A stretch of 64,000 nt of DNA, from NCBI RefSeq assembly GCF_963691685.1, contig NZ_OY829290.1, positions 4,305,001 to 4,369,000 of the forward strand, read 5' to 3'. A program made the translations under genes and the position numbers. This DNA is from Thalassovita sp. (lineage in GTDB: Bacteria > Pseudomonadota > Alphaproteobacteria > Rhodobacterales > Rhodobacteraceae). The notes below the pieces were generated by a model. The model was not told the DNA's origin. It did no database searches and was given only the letters and a program-made list of their open reading frames with translations. Positions 41,514 through 48,522 of this stretch are shown here, piece after piece (positions within the stretch are counted from its first letter, which is position 1; every line of letters starts with the position of its first letter).

Positions 41514-42383
41514 TTATGTCGCTTTCTGCTTGGAGAGCTGCACCGCCAGAATGCCCGCTGCGATCACCGCCACACCGATCACATCCAGCACACCCAGAGT
41601 TTCGCCCAGCAAGGCGGCGGCAATCGCCACGCCGAAAAACGGGTTGAGGAAGTGGAAGGTTGCCGCCTTCACCGCGCCAATGCGATTGACCAAGGTGAAC
41701 CAGACCCAGGTTGCCGCCAACCCCGGCACAAATGTGGTGTAGAGGAACGCGACGATAAGCTGCCAGCTGAGCGTCACCTCCATCGTTTCCAACATCGCTG
41801 CGGGCACGGCCAGAACGGCGGAACCGATCAGCATTTGCAGGCCAACGATGACCATCACATTGCCCCCGGAGGACGCACCGCGCACCGCCAGCGTGGCAAT
41901 GGTCAGCGCTACGGCGGCGATGAAACACAGGGCGACCCCCAGCATATCAACACCCGCCCCCATCCGCGCGCCCATGATCAGAACCACCCCGATGATGCCC
42001 AGGATCAGGCCACCCATGGCAAGTTTCGGCAGTTTTTCACGGAACACCACCCAACCGGCAACCGCCACCATCAGCGGCATTGTTGAGGCGATGATCGACG
42101 CGAGTGAGGCTTCAACCCACTGCATCGCAACAAAATTCAGGCCAAGGTACAGCGCGTTCTGACAGACGCCGAACAGGATCGTGGCGCGCCATTGTGCAGG
42201 GGTCAGACGGAAACTCTGCCCCAGCGCGCGGGCAATGGCGATGCCGATCAACCCCGACACCAGAAAGCGCAAAGACAGCGATGCCATCGGCGGCGCATAT
42301 TCCACAATCACCCGCGCGGAGGTGAACGCCGAAGACCACATGAAGGCAAAGGCCAGTCCCAGCCCAATCGCACCTGCGTTCAT
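41514..42383 (-). CDS. EamA/DMT family transporter
   Basis: This is a 289-residue protein from the ATG at 42383 (AAGGA upstream). Ten hydrophobic helices form two EamA repeats; the first shows GLAFAFMWSSAFTSARVIVEYAPP and the second ends LNPFFGVAIAAALLGETLGVLDVIG. It is a probable inner-membrane metabolite exporter of unknown substrate, related to but distinct from the one at 19225-20109. Confidence 0.88.
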   Translation of the reverse strand: MNAGAIGLGLAFAFMWSSAFTSARVIVEYAPPMASLSLRFLVSGLIGIAIARALGQSFRLTPAQWRATILFGVCQNALYLGLNFVAMQWVEASLASIIASTMPLMVAVAGWVVFREKLPKLAMGGLILGIIGVVLIMGARMGAGVDMLGVALCFIAAVALTIATLAVRGASSGGNVMVIVGLQMLIGSAVLAVPAAMLETMEVTLSWQLIVAFLYTTFVPGLAATWVWFTLVNRIGAVKAATFHFLNPFFGVAIAAALLGETLGVLDVIGVAVIAAGILAVQLSKQKAT

Positions 42384-42474
42384 TCCTTGCCCTGCCTTCT
42401 GCCTGATGATTTCCTGCGCGCCAGCTAACACGCGCAAATCAGCAATCACAAGCCGCAGAACTACGGAGGGGACG

Positions 42475-42843
42475 ATGCAGCAAACAGGACCAGATGCGGG
42501 AATGATCACCTGGGTCTATTGCAAAGATCTGGAGGAGGCCGCCCGGTTCTACGGTGACTTGCTAGGGTTGCCGCTGTGGCGCGATGCAGGTGCGGCGCGG
42601 ATCTATCAGGCGGGGGAACAGGCGCTGATCGGCGTGTGCCGGGAGTTTGAAAACCGCCGCGTCAACCCGGAGGGTGGAATGATCACCCTGCTGCGCGAGG
42701 ATGTGGATGGCTGGTATTCCCGGCTACAGGCCAAGGGCGCCACATTGCATGGCGCCCCGGAAAAGATCGAACAGTTCGGCATCTACAGCTTCTTCTGCGA
42801 AGATCCGAACGGCTATGTGATTGAGGTGCAGAAATTCCTGTGA
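42475..42843 (+). CDS. VOC (glyoxalase/bleomycin resistance) family protein
   Basis: This is a 122-residue protein from the ATG at 42475 (GGAGGGGACG upstream). It has the two beta-alpha-beta-beta-beta modules of the VOC fold: WVYCKDLEEAARFYGDLLGLPLWRD and FFCEDPNGYVIEVQKFL with the terminal metal-binding glutamate. Family members include dioxygenases, glyoxalases and resistance proteins; the role here is open. It is divergent from the EamA gene. Confidence 0.86.
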   Translation: MQQTGPDAGMITWVYCKDLEEAARFYGDLLGLPLWRDAGAARIYQAGEQALIGVCREFENRRVNPEGGMITLLREDVDGWYSRLQAKGATLHGAPEKIEQFGIYSFFCEDPNGYVIEVQKFL

Positions 42844-42869
42844 TCCCCCACCGCCATCACAAACCGGCC

Positions 42870-43625
42870 TCACGCAAACCTGACGGACACGCCGCCATCT
42901 GCCGATAGCGGCGCCCCGGTCACGAAGGACGCACGATCTGACAGCAGGAAACAGGCGGCTTGGGCAATTTCAACAGGCTGCGCCATCCGCTGCATCGGGT
43001 GCAGGCTGGAAATATAGTCATGCGCTGCCGGATCATCGTCTGCCATCGCGGTTTTGGTGCCCCCCGGCAGCAGTGCATTTACCCGGATCCCCTCCGCCGC
43101 ATGATCAGCGGCAAGGGATTGGACCAACCCGTTGAGCCCCGCCTTGGCAGCGGCATAGGCCGCCATGCCCGGCAGTCCCGCGTTGCTGGTGCCCACAAAG
43201 GATGAGGTAAAGACCATCGCGCCGCCGCCGCGCCGCTGCAGCGCTGGCAGCTGTGCCTTCGCCGCGTAAAAGGCGCTGGTCAGGTTGGTTTCGATAACGC
43301 TGTGCCAAGTTGTGTTGGCCATGTCGGCAACCGGCGACATTTCCCCGACCATGCCGACGTTGTTGAAGGCCCCATCCAATCCGCCAAATGCCGCCTCAGC
43401 CCGGGCCACAAGGGTCACGGCAAACTCAGGGTCCGTCACATCGCCGACCACAGCGATGGCCTTGCCGTTTGACTGAGTGATCTGGCCGGCGACCTGGTCC
43501 AACTCAGATGCGCGCCGGGCGGCGATCACAAGGTTTGCACCCTCTTGGGCAAATAGCATCGCCGCTGCGGCGCCAATGCCGCTGCTGGCCCCGGTGATAA
43601 GGATCGTTTTGTCTGAAAGTTCCAC
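42870..43625 (-). CDS. SDR family oxidoreductase
   Basis: This 251-residue protein has a GTG start at 43625 behind AGGAG; the frame is open 35 codons further, but ELSDKTILITG is the natural N terminus. Motifs: TGASSGIG near residue 11, NNVG near 89 (Val replaces Ala in the usual NNAG), catalytic FTSSF and YAAAKAG. It ends with the C-terminal FVTGAPLSADGG typical of classical SDRs. The substrate is unknown. Confidence 0.9.
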   Translation of the reverse strand: MELSDKTILITGASSGIGAAAAMLFAQEGANLVIAARRASELDQVAGQITQSNGKAIAVVGDVTDPEFAVTLVARAEAAFGGLDGAFNNVGMVGEMSPVADMANTTWHSVIETNLTSAFYAAKAQLPALQRRGGGAMVFTSSFVGTSNAGLPGMAAYAAAKAGLNGLVQSLAADHAAEGIRVNALLPGGTKTAMADDDPAAHDYISSLHPMQRMAQPVEIAQAACFLLSDRASFVTGAPLSADGGVSVRFA

Positions 43626-43747
43626 TGCAAGCTCCTGTTCAAAATTGTTGCCTGCATCTTGTGCCAAAGCGGCGAAACCCTTTGCGATCTGGATCATGCT
43701 GCAAGGCCGGGTGACAGGTCGGATCCGCAAGAAACGGAGTGGAATGC

Positions 43748-43775
43748 AAAAAGGGCCGCCCTGAGGCGACCCTTT
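43748..43775 (-). terminator. Terminator of the HU gene
   Basis: On the minus strand a 10-bp stem (AAGGGTCGCC with one G-U pair) over a TCAG loop is followed by TTTTT. It begins 24 bp past the HU stop codon. Confidence 0.88.
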
Positions 43776-43798
43776 CCGTAATTCTGACAGATGCAGAC

Positions 43799-44086
43799 TT
43801 AGGCGTTTACGCTGTCTTTCAGCGCTTTCGCGATGGTCATTTTCACAACCTTGTCCGCTTCTTTTTTGATCTGCTCACCGGTGGCAGGGTTGCGCACCAT
43901 GCGCTCGGGGCGCTCACGGCAGTAGATTTTGCCGATGCCGGGCAGGGTTACGGCACCGCCGCCCGATACTTCTTTGGTGATGATCGATACAACAGCGTCC
44001 AGTGCAGCGCTTGCGGTTTTCTTTTCCGCGCCCATTTTCTCGGCCAGCGCAGCTACCAGCTGAGTCTTGGTCATCGGTTTTGCCAT
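43799..44086 (-). CDS. hup: HU family DNA-binding protein
   Basis: This 95-residue histone-like protein has the HU/IHF fold: MTKTQLVAALAEKMGAEKKTA helices, VTLPGIGKI, and the DNA-binding arm around RERPERMVRNPATGEQI with the conserved arginines and the RNPxTG tip proline. Slight differences from canonical HU (PGIGKIYCRER with a cysteine) are common in Rhodobacteraceae. It compacts and bends DNA. It has its own promoter region with a perfect inverted repeat and its own terminator. Confidence 0.93.
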   Translation of the reverse strand: MAKPMTKTQLVAALAEKMGAEKKTASAALDAVVSIITKEVSGGGAVTLPGIGKIYCRERPERMVRNPATGEQIKKEADKVVKMTIAKALKDSVNA

Positions 44087-44150
44087 TTTTTAGGTCTCCT
44101 TAATTCGCCCGATCACTTGGGCCTCTTCGCGCATAGTTAACGTTATATAG

Positions 44151-44180
44151 CGTATAAACACAACGAATTGTGTTCTGCAA
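44151..44180 (-). promoter_or_regulatory. Putative hup promoter with an inverted repeat in the spacer
   Basis: On the minus strand TTGCAG (44180-44175) and TATACG (44156-44151) are 18 bp apart and could be -35 and -10 elements, 65 bp upstream of the hup ATG. The spacer is exactly the palindrome AACACAA-TTCG-TTGTGTT (44174-44157), an operator-like site. Confidence 0.45.
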
Positions 44181-44219
44181 CCACGCCAAAACTAGCAAAA
44201 AACACTGGTTTACCCTCAG

Positions 44220-45704
44220 TCACAGGAACGCTGTTTCATCGAAACTGCGCAGTTTCCGACTATGGATGCGTTCCAACGGCATATTTCTTAGCCTTTCCAT
44301 GGCCCGAATGCCAATAAGCAAATGCCTCGAAACCTGTGTTTTATAGAAGTCTGAGGCCATTCCCGGCAGTTTCAGCTCCCCATGCAGCGGTTTATCGCTC
44401 ACACAGAGCAAAGTTCCGTATGGAACCCGAAACCGGAAGCCATTTGCCGCGATAGTGGCGCTTTCCATATCAAGGGCGATGGCACGCGACTGGCTGAGGC
44501 GCTGAACAGGTCCGGTTTGATCGCGCAGCTCCCAGTTTCGGTTATCAAGACTGGCCACAGTCCCGGTGCGCATGACCCGTTTCAGGTCATAGCCATCCAG
44601 CTGCGTTTCCTCAGCCACGGCCTGTTCCATCGCCACCTGAATTTCCGCCAAAGCCGGCACCGGCACCCAGACCGGCAGGTCATCATCCAGCACCTTATCT
44701 TCGCGCAGATAGGCGTGGGCGAGGACAAAATCACCAAGGCTCTGGCTGGAGCGCAGCCCGGCACAATGGCCGACCATGATCCAGGCGTGTGGCCGCAGCA
44801 CCGCAATGTGATCGGTGGCGGTTTTGGCGTTTGACGGTCCCACCCCGATATTGACCAGCGTGATGCCCGACCCATCCGCCCGCTTCAGGTGGTAGGTTGG
44901 CATCTGCGGCATCTTCTCAGACTTGGCCAAGACCTGATCGGCCGCCGTGATCTCAGCGTTGCCGGTGGCAACAAAGGCGGTATAGCCGCTGTCAGGATCC
45001 GCCAACATCTTGCGGGCGTATGCCTCAAATTCGGACACATAGAACTGGTAGTTGGTGAACAACACGTGGTTCTGGAAATGCTCAGGGTCCGTCGCGGTAT
45101 AATGGCTGAGACGGGCCAGTGAGTAATCCACCCGCTGCGCCGTAAACGGGCCTAGGGGCATCGTGCCATCTGCGGGCACCTCATAGGTGCCGTTCACGAT
45201 GTCATCATTGGTGGTGTTGAGATCCGGCACATCAAAGACATCACGCAGAATGAACTGCGCAGCACCTTCCTGTGGCACGGTGATGTCGCCCTGACCGGCC
45301 ACCGCAAAATGCACCGGGATCGGCGTGGTCGACAGGCCCACCTCCACCGCAACGCCGTGGTTGTGGATCAACAGGCCAATCTGTTGCTGCAGGTAATTGC
45401 GGAACAGATCCGGGCGGGTGATTGTGGCGGCAAAAGTGCCGGGCTGTGACACATGGCCAAAGCTCAGGCGGCTGTCGACCTTGGCATGGGTGACCGTGGT
45501 GATCCGCACCTCAGGATAAAACGCCCGATACCGGCGATCTGCCTGGCCCGAGGCCAAAGTAGCGCGGAAATGCTGTGACAGAAATTCCGTCGCCCCGCGA
45601 TAAAGCAACTCCAGCCGATCAACGGCTTCGGCTGCGTCTGAAAACTGTTCTGCGGCCGGCAGTACCGGCGTTTCAATCAAAACATCCTGTGAAGTATTGG
45701 GCAT
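44220..45704 (-). CDS. amn: AMP nucleosidase
   Basis: This 494-residue enzyme splits AMP to adenine and ribose 5-phosphate and is close in size to E. coli Amn (484). The N-terminal Amn domain holds the R-rich and SRLSFGHV region; the C-terminal half is a nucleoside-phosphorylase fold with LVNIGVGPSNAKTATDH, IMVGHCAGLR and LDMESATIAANGFRFRVPYGTLLCVSDKPLHGE. It is transcribed alone. The 244 bases between it and the DUF1810 gene (45705-45948) show no gene. Confidence 0.95.
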   Translation of the reverse strand: MPNTSQDVLIETPVLPAAEQFSDAAEAVDRLELLYRGATEFLSQHFRATLASGQADRRYRAFYPEVRITTVTHAKVDSRLSFGHVSQPGTFAATITRPDLFRNYLQQQIGLLIHNHGVAVEVGLSTTPIPVHFAVAGQGDITVPQEGAAQFILRDVFDVPDLNTTNDDIVNGTYEVPADGTMPLGPFTAQRVDYSLARLSHYTATDPEHFQNHVLFTNYQFYVSEFEAYARKMLADPDSGYTAFVATGNAEITAADQVLAKSEKMPQMPTYHLKRADGSGITLVNIGVGPSNAKTATDHIAVLRPHAWIMVGHCAGLRSSQSLGDFVLAHAYLREDKVLDDDLPVWVPVPALAEIQVAMEQAVAEETQLDGYDLKRVMRTGTVASLDNRNWELRDQTGPVQRLSQSRAIALDMESATIAANGFRFRVPYGTLLCVSDKPLHGELKLPGMASDFYKTQVSRHLLIGIRAMERLRNMPLERIHSRKLRSFDETAFL

Positions 45705-45948
45705 TGCGCGTTCCCTTTTTCGCCTGACGTTGACATGGGTAGATCACAGGTTCAACCATTCCCCGTGACAAAGCGGCAGATGCGGCAACAAAAGAAGGGC
45801 GCGCGGGGGGCTTAATGCCTCACGGCAGAATGTCTCAACGCTCTCTTTGGTATGGAGGTCTTTCACCTCTGCACGGATTTCGCCATTCTGACCGTAACAC
45901 CGCAAGATGCGCCCGGGTGCCGCCGCGCCCGCCGACGTTTGAGGACCG

Positions 45949-46377
45949 ATGAGCTACGATCTATCCCGCTTTGTGCAGGCGCAATCCCGCAACTATGACG
46001 ATGCCGCGCGTGAAATCTCGCAGGGCCGCAAGCTGACCCATTGGATGTGGTACATCTACCCGCAGCTGGTTGGTCTGGGCCGGTCGGACTACGCGATTTA
46101 CTATGGGATTGAAAACCTGGCAGAGGCAGAGGCCTATCTGCACCATGATGTGCTGGGTCCACGTCTGGTGCACATGATGGATCTGCTGTTGCAGCATCTG
46201 GATCAACCCGCTGAAATGATCATGGGCAAGGTCGACGCCAGAAAGCTGCGCAGTTCAGCGACGCTCTTTGCCACAGTCAAAGAGGCGCCACCGGTCTTTG
46301 CCCAAGTGCTGGATATGTTTTATGACGGGCAGCGCTGCGAGGTGACCGATGCCCTGTTAGGGCCGGATTCAGCCTAG
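45949..46377 (+). CDS. DUF1810 family protein
   Basis: This 142-residue protein has the DUF1810 signature: LSRFVQAQSRNYDDAAREISQGRKLTHWMWYIYPQLVGLG near the start, then YYGIENLAEAEAYLHHDVLGPRL. It is a small cytoplasmic helical protein, related to YpjP/calpastatin-named annotations that lack functional support. It is 25 bp upstream of the YeeZ-like gene and probably co-transcribed. No catalytic residues are apparent. Confidence 0.9.
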   Translation: MSYDLSRFVQAQSRNYDDAAREISQGRKLTHWMWYIYPQLVGLGRSDYAIYYGIENLAEAEAYLHHDVLGPRLVHMMDLLLQHLDQPAEMIMGKVDARKLRSSATLFATVKEAPPVFAQVLDMFYDGQRCEVTDALLGPDSA

Positions 46378-46402
46378 AGGACACATAGAAAATAGGGACG
46401 AC

Positions 46403-47260
46403 ATGACCAAGACACTGCTTTCTTTCGGCCATGGATTTTCCGCTGTGGCGCTGGCGGCACGGCTGGTGCCGCAGGGCTGGCGCATCATCGGCACCACACG
46501 CAAGGCTGAAAAATGTGATGCGCTGCACGCCGCCGGAGTTGAGCCGGTGCTCTGGGACGAAGATCTGAGCGATCACATCGCGAGTGCCAGTCACCTGCTG
46601 ATCTCAGCCGGTCCCGGGCCTGACGGCGATCCCGTTTTGAACCACTACCGTGATCAGATCGCTGCCCGCGCAACTGCGTTTGATTGGGTGGGTTACCTCT
46701 CGACGACGGGTGTTTATGGCGACCATCAGGGTGGCTGGGTGGATGAGGCAACGCCACTGACCCCTTCGACCAAACGCGGCCAACTGCGGGTCGAGGCCGA
46801 AGCTGCCTGGCAAGCACTCCCAAACCTGCCCCTGCATATTTTCCGTTTGGCCGGGATCTACGGCCCCGGCCGTGGCCCCTTTGCCAAAGTGCGCAATGGA
46901 ACCGCGCGGCGGATCATCAAAGAGGGCCAGGTTTTCAGCCGCATTCATGTCGAAGACATCGCACAGGTGCTGGAGGCCTCCATCAACCGGCCAAATCCCG
47001 GCGCCGCCTATAACCTCTGCGACAATGATCCGGCCCCGCCCGAAGATGTCATCGCCTATGCCGCGGAGCTGTTGCAGATGCCGGTGCCCGAAGCCGTTGA
47101 TTTTGAAACCGCCGAGATGACGCCAATGGCGCGCAGTTTCTACGCTGAGTCCAAGCGGGTGCGGAACGACCGGATCAAGGACGAATTGGGGGTCGTGCTG
47201 AAATACCCCGATTATCGCAGCGGTTTGTCCGCGCTGCTGAAGGCGGAACAGCAGACATAG
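46403..47260 (+). CDS. YeeZ-like NAD(P)-dependent epimerase/dehydratase family protein
   Basis: This 285-residue Rossmann-fold protein has the short N-terminal motif FGHGFSAVALAARL in place of a full GxxGxxG, then YLSTTGVYGDHQGGWVDE with the tyrosine of extended SDRs, FRLAGIYGPGRGPFAKV and FSRIHVEDIAQVLEASI. This is the YeeZ/atypical SDR pattern. Its substrate is unknown. It is followed by a terminator shared with the convergent small gene at 47304. Confidence 0.88.
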   Translation: MTKTLLSFGHGFSAVALAARLVPQGWRIIGTTRKAEKCDALHAAGVEPVLWDEDLSDHIASASHLLISAGPGPDGDPVLNHYRDQIAARATAFDWVGYLSTTGVYGDHQGGWVDEATPLTPSTKRGQLRVEAEAAWQALPNLPLHIFRLAGIYGPGRGPFAKVRNGTARRIIKEGQVFSRIHVEDIAQVLEASINRPNPGAAYNLCDNDPAPPEDVIAYAAELLQMPVPEAVDFETAEMTPMARSFYAESKRVRNDRIKDELGVVLKYPDYRSGLSALLKAEQQT

Positions 47261-47261
47261 A

Positions 47262-47282
47262 AATGGCCCCGATGGGGCCATT
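47262..47282. terminator. Bidirectional terminator
   Basis: AATGGCCCC pairs with GGGGCCATT over a GAT loop, placed directly at the YeeZ-like stop and 22 bp from the stop of the convergent small-peptide gene. Confidence 0.85.
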
Positions 47283-47303
47283 CTTGTCAGCGCGAAAACT
47301 TTG

Positions 47304-47522
47304 TTAGTTCAGCAAGCGGGTTGGCTCTGGGGTGGTCGAGCTGAGCGCGGCCAGCAAAACCACGGCAACCATGATACCCATCACGGCAAGACCGCTGTCC
47401 GACGAAGTGGCTGCTGCGGCTTCAATAACTTCTGGATCCATTACGGCTGGATCAACACTGCCGGCAAAGGCAGGAACAGTCATTGCAGCAATGGCAAGAG
47501 TGGCGGTGGCGAGACGTTTCAT
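47304..47522 (-). CDS. Small signal-peptide plus single-TM protein, paralogue 1 of 3
   Basis: This 72-residue protein has a Sec signal peptide (MKRLATATLAIAAMTVPAFA), a short acidic segment with MDPEVIEAAAA, then SDSG and one hydrophobic helix (LAVMGIMVAVVLLAALSS) with a short polar tail. GGGAG precedes the ATG. The segment MDPEVIEAAA and the block GIMV-LL-ALSS are shared with the two next genes on the same strand. Rhodobacteraceae have many such small proteins of unknown function. After cleavage about 52 residues would remain, anchored by the helix. Confidence 0.75.
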   Translation of the reverse strand: MKRLATATLAIAAMTVPAFAGSVDPAVMDPEVIEAAAATSSDSGLAVMGIMVAVVLLAALSSTTPEPTRLLN

Positions 47523-47652
47523 CGAGGGCTCCCTAAAATACGATTCTATTATCCGGCCATAGTGGTGCCGGTTTCACCCGCTTCGCTCAAGCAAAGGGGG
47601 CTCTCCCTCAGTTATGAATCCTAGGCTGTTGATTTTGCGCCGCAGTATCGTT

Positions 47653-47683
47653 TTACGTGCGCAGCGCGATGCTGCACACGTAA
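47653..47683. other. Hairpin between paralogues 1 and 2
   Basis: TTACGTG and CACGTAA (7 bp), then after one mismatch GCAGC and GCTGC (5 bp), enclose a GCGAT loop. It lies 35 bp past the stop of paralogue 2 but has no clear T-run on that strand, so it may stabilise the mRNA end rather than terminate by itself. Confidence 0.5.
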
Positions 47684-47717
47684 GGTTTATTAGGTCTGAA
47701 CCGTTCCAGACGTCGCG

Positions 47718-47936
47718 TTAGTACATCGATGATGAGCTGCCGCTGCTCAAGGCAGCCAGAATGATGATGGTCACCATGATGCCCAGCACGATGAAACCTT
47801 CATCCGATGGGGCGGCAGCCGCATTTTCGATCACGGCAGGATCCATATTGGCAGCTTTGGCAGCCGGACCCTCATCAGCGATCACAGGGGATGCCAGTGT
47901 GGCCATCAGAGCGGTGGCAACAAACAGTTTCTTCAT
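47718..47936 (-). CDS. Small signal-peptide plus single-TM protein, paralogue 2 of 3
   Basis: This 72-residue protein has the same layout: signal peptide (MKKLFVATALMATLASPVIA), MDPAVIENAAAA, SDEG, then the helix FIVLGIMVTIIILAALSS and a serine-rich tail ending SSSSMY. GGAGG precedes the ATG. It differs from paralogues 1 and 3 in its longer pre-motif segment (DEGPAAKAAN) and its isoleucine-rich helix. Confidence 0.75.
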   Translation of the reverse strand: MKKLFVATALMATLASPVIADEGPAAKAANMDPAVIENAAAAPSDEGFIVLGIMVTIIILAALSSGSSSSMY

Positions 47937-47980
47937 TTCAATTCCTCCAGTTGGATTGGGTGAATTTGAAACGCCGAAGA

Positions 47981-47997
47981 TGGGCGGAAGCCGCCCA
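47981..47997 (-). terminator. Hairpin after paralogue 3
   Basis: TGGGCGG and CCGCCCA form a 7-bp stem over AAG, 58 bp past the paralogue 3 stop. No long T-run follows, so terminator function is uncertain. Confidence 0.4.
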
Positions 47998-48055
47998 CCA
48001 TAAACCGAGGAACCCTAGAAACGGGTACGGGTCAAACCTGCAGATATACCGATAC

Positions 48056-48265
48056 TTAGGTGGGCACAGGCGTCGTGCTGGTGCTGCTGAGTGCAGTCAG
48101 CAACAGAACGGCAACCATAATCCCTAGAACAACCATTCCCCCATCGGATGAGGCGGCAGCGGCCTCGATCACTTCGGGATCCATCGCAGCCGCTTCAACG
48201 TTCCCGGCAAACGCGGGGGCACAAAATGCAGAAAGGCTGGCAACAGAGGCGAGCAGTGTCTTCAT
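48056..48265 (-). CDS. Small signal-peptide plus single-TM protein, paralogue 3 of 3
   Basis: This is a 69-residue protein from the ATG at 48265; ATG at 48268 and TTG at 48271 are in frame, and GGAG lies just upstream. Signal peptide MKTLLASVASLSAFCAPAFA, then MDPEVIEAAAA, SDGG and the helix MVVLGIMVAVLLLTALSS. It is closest to paralogue 1 in the motif region. The 5' flank (48272-48470) shows no gene. Confidence 0.75.
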   Translation of the reverse strand: MKTLLASVASLSAFCAPAFAGNVEAAAMDPEVIEAAAASSDGGMVVLGIMVAVLLLTALSSTSTTPVPT

Positions 48266-48470
48266 CATCAAATCTCCAAAACAGGCTTCTGCCGGTCACG
48301 GCCGGCGCTTCAGGTTGGCTTTGAATAAACGTGGAGCAGCCCCACAAAGCCGATAAAGAATTTGAACTGGTATCTAACCAAACTGCCCCAAAATCCGAAA
48401 AAAAATCAATGTTTTTCCGGTTTTGGACCGATTTGACGTCAAATTCGTCCGTTTTGGCCCCTGATAACGC

Positions 48471-48494
48471 AAAACGCTACCCCTAGAGGTAGCG
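48471..48494 (-). terminator. Terminator of the dxs operon
   Basis: On the minus strand CGCTACC pairs with GGTAGCG over a TCTAGG loop, followed by TTTT. It starts 28 bp past the dxs stop codon. Confidence 0.75.
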
Positions 48495-48522
48495 CTCTAT
48501 AAGCTTTGAGTTGTGCTGCGAG

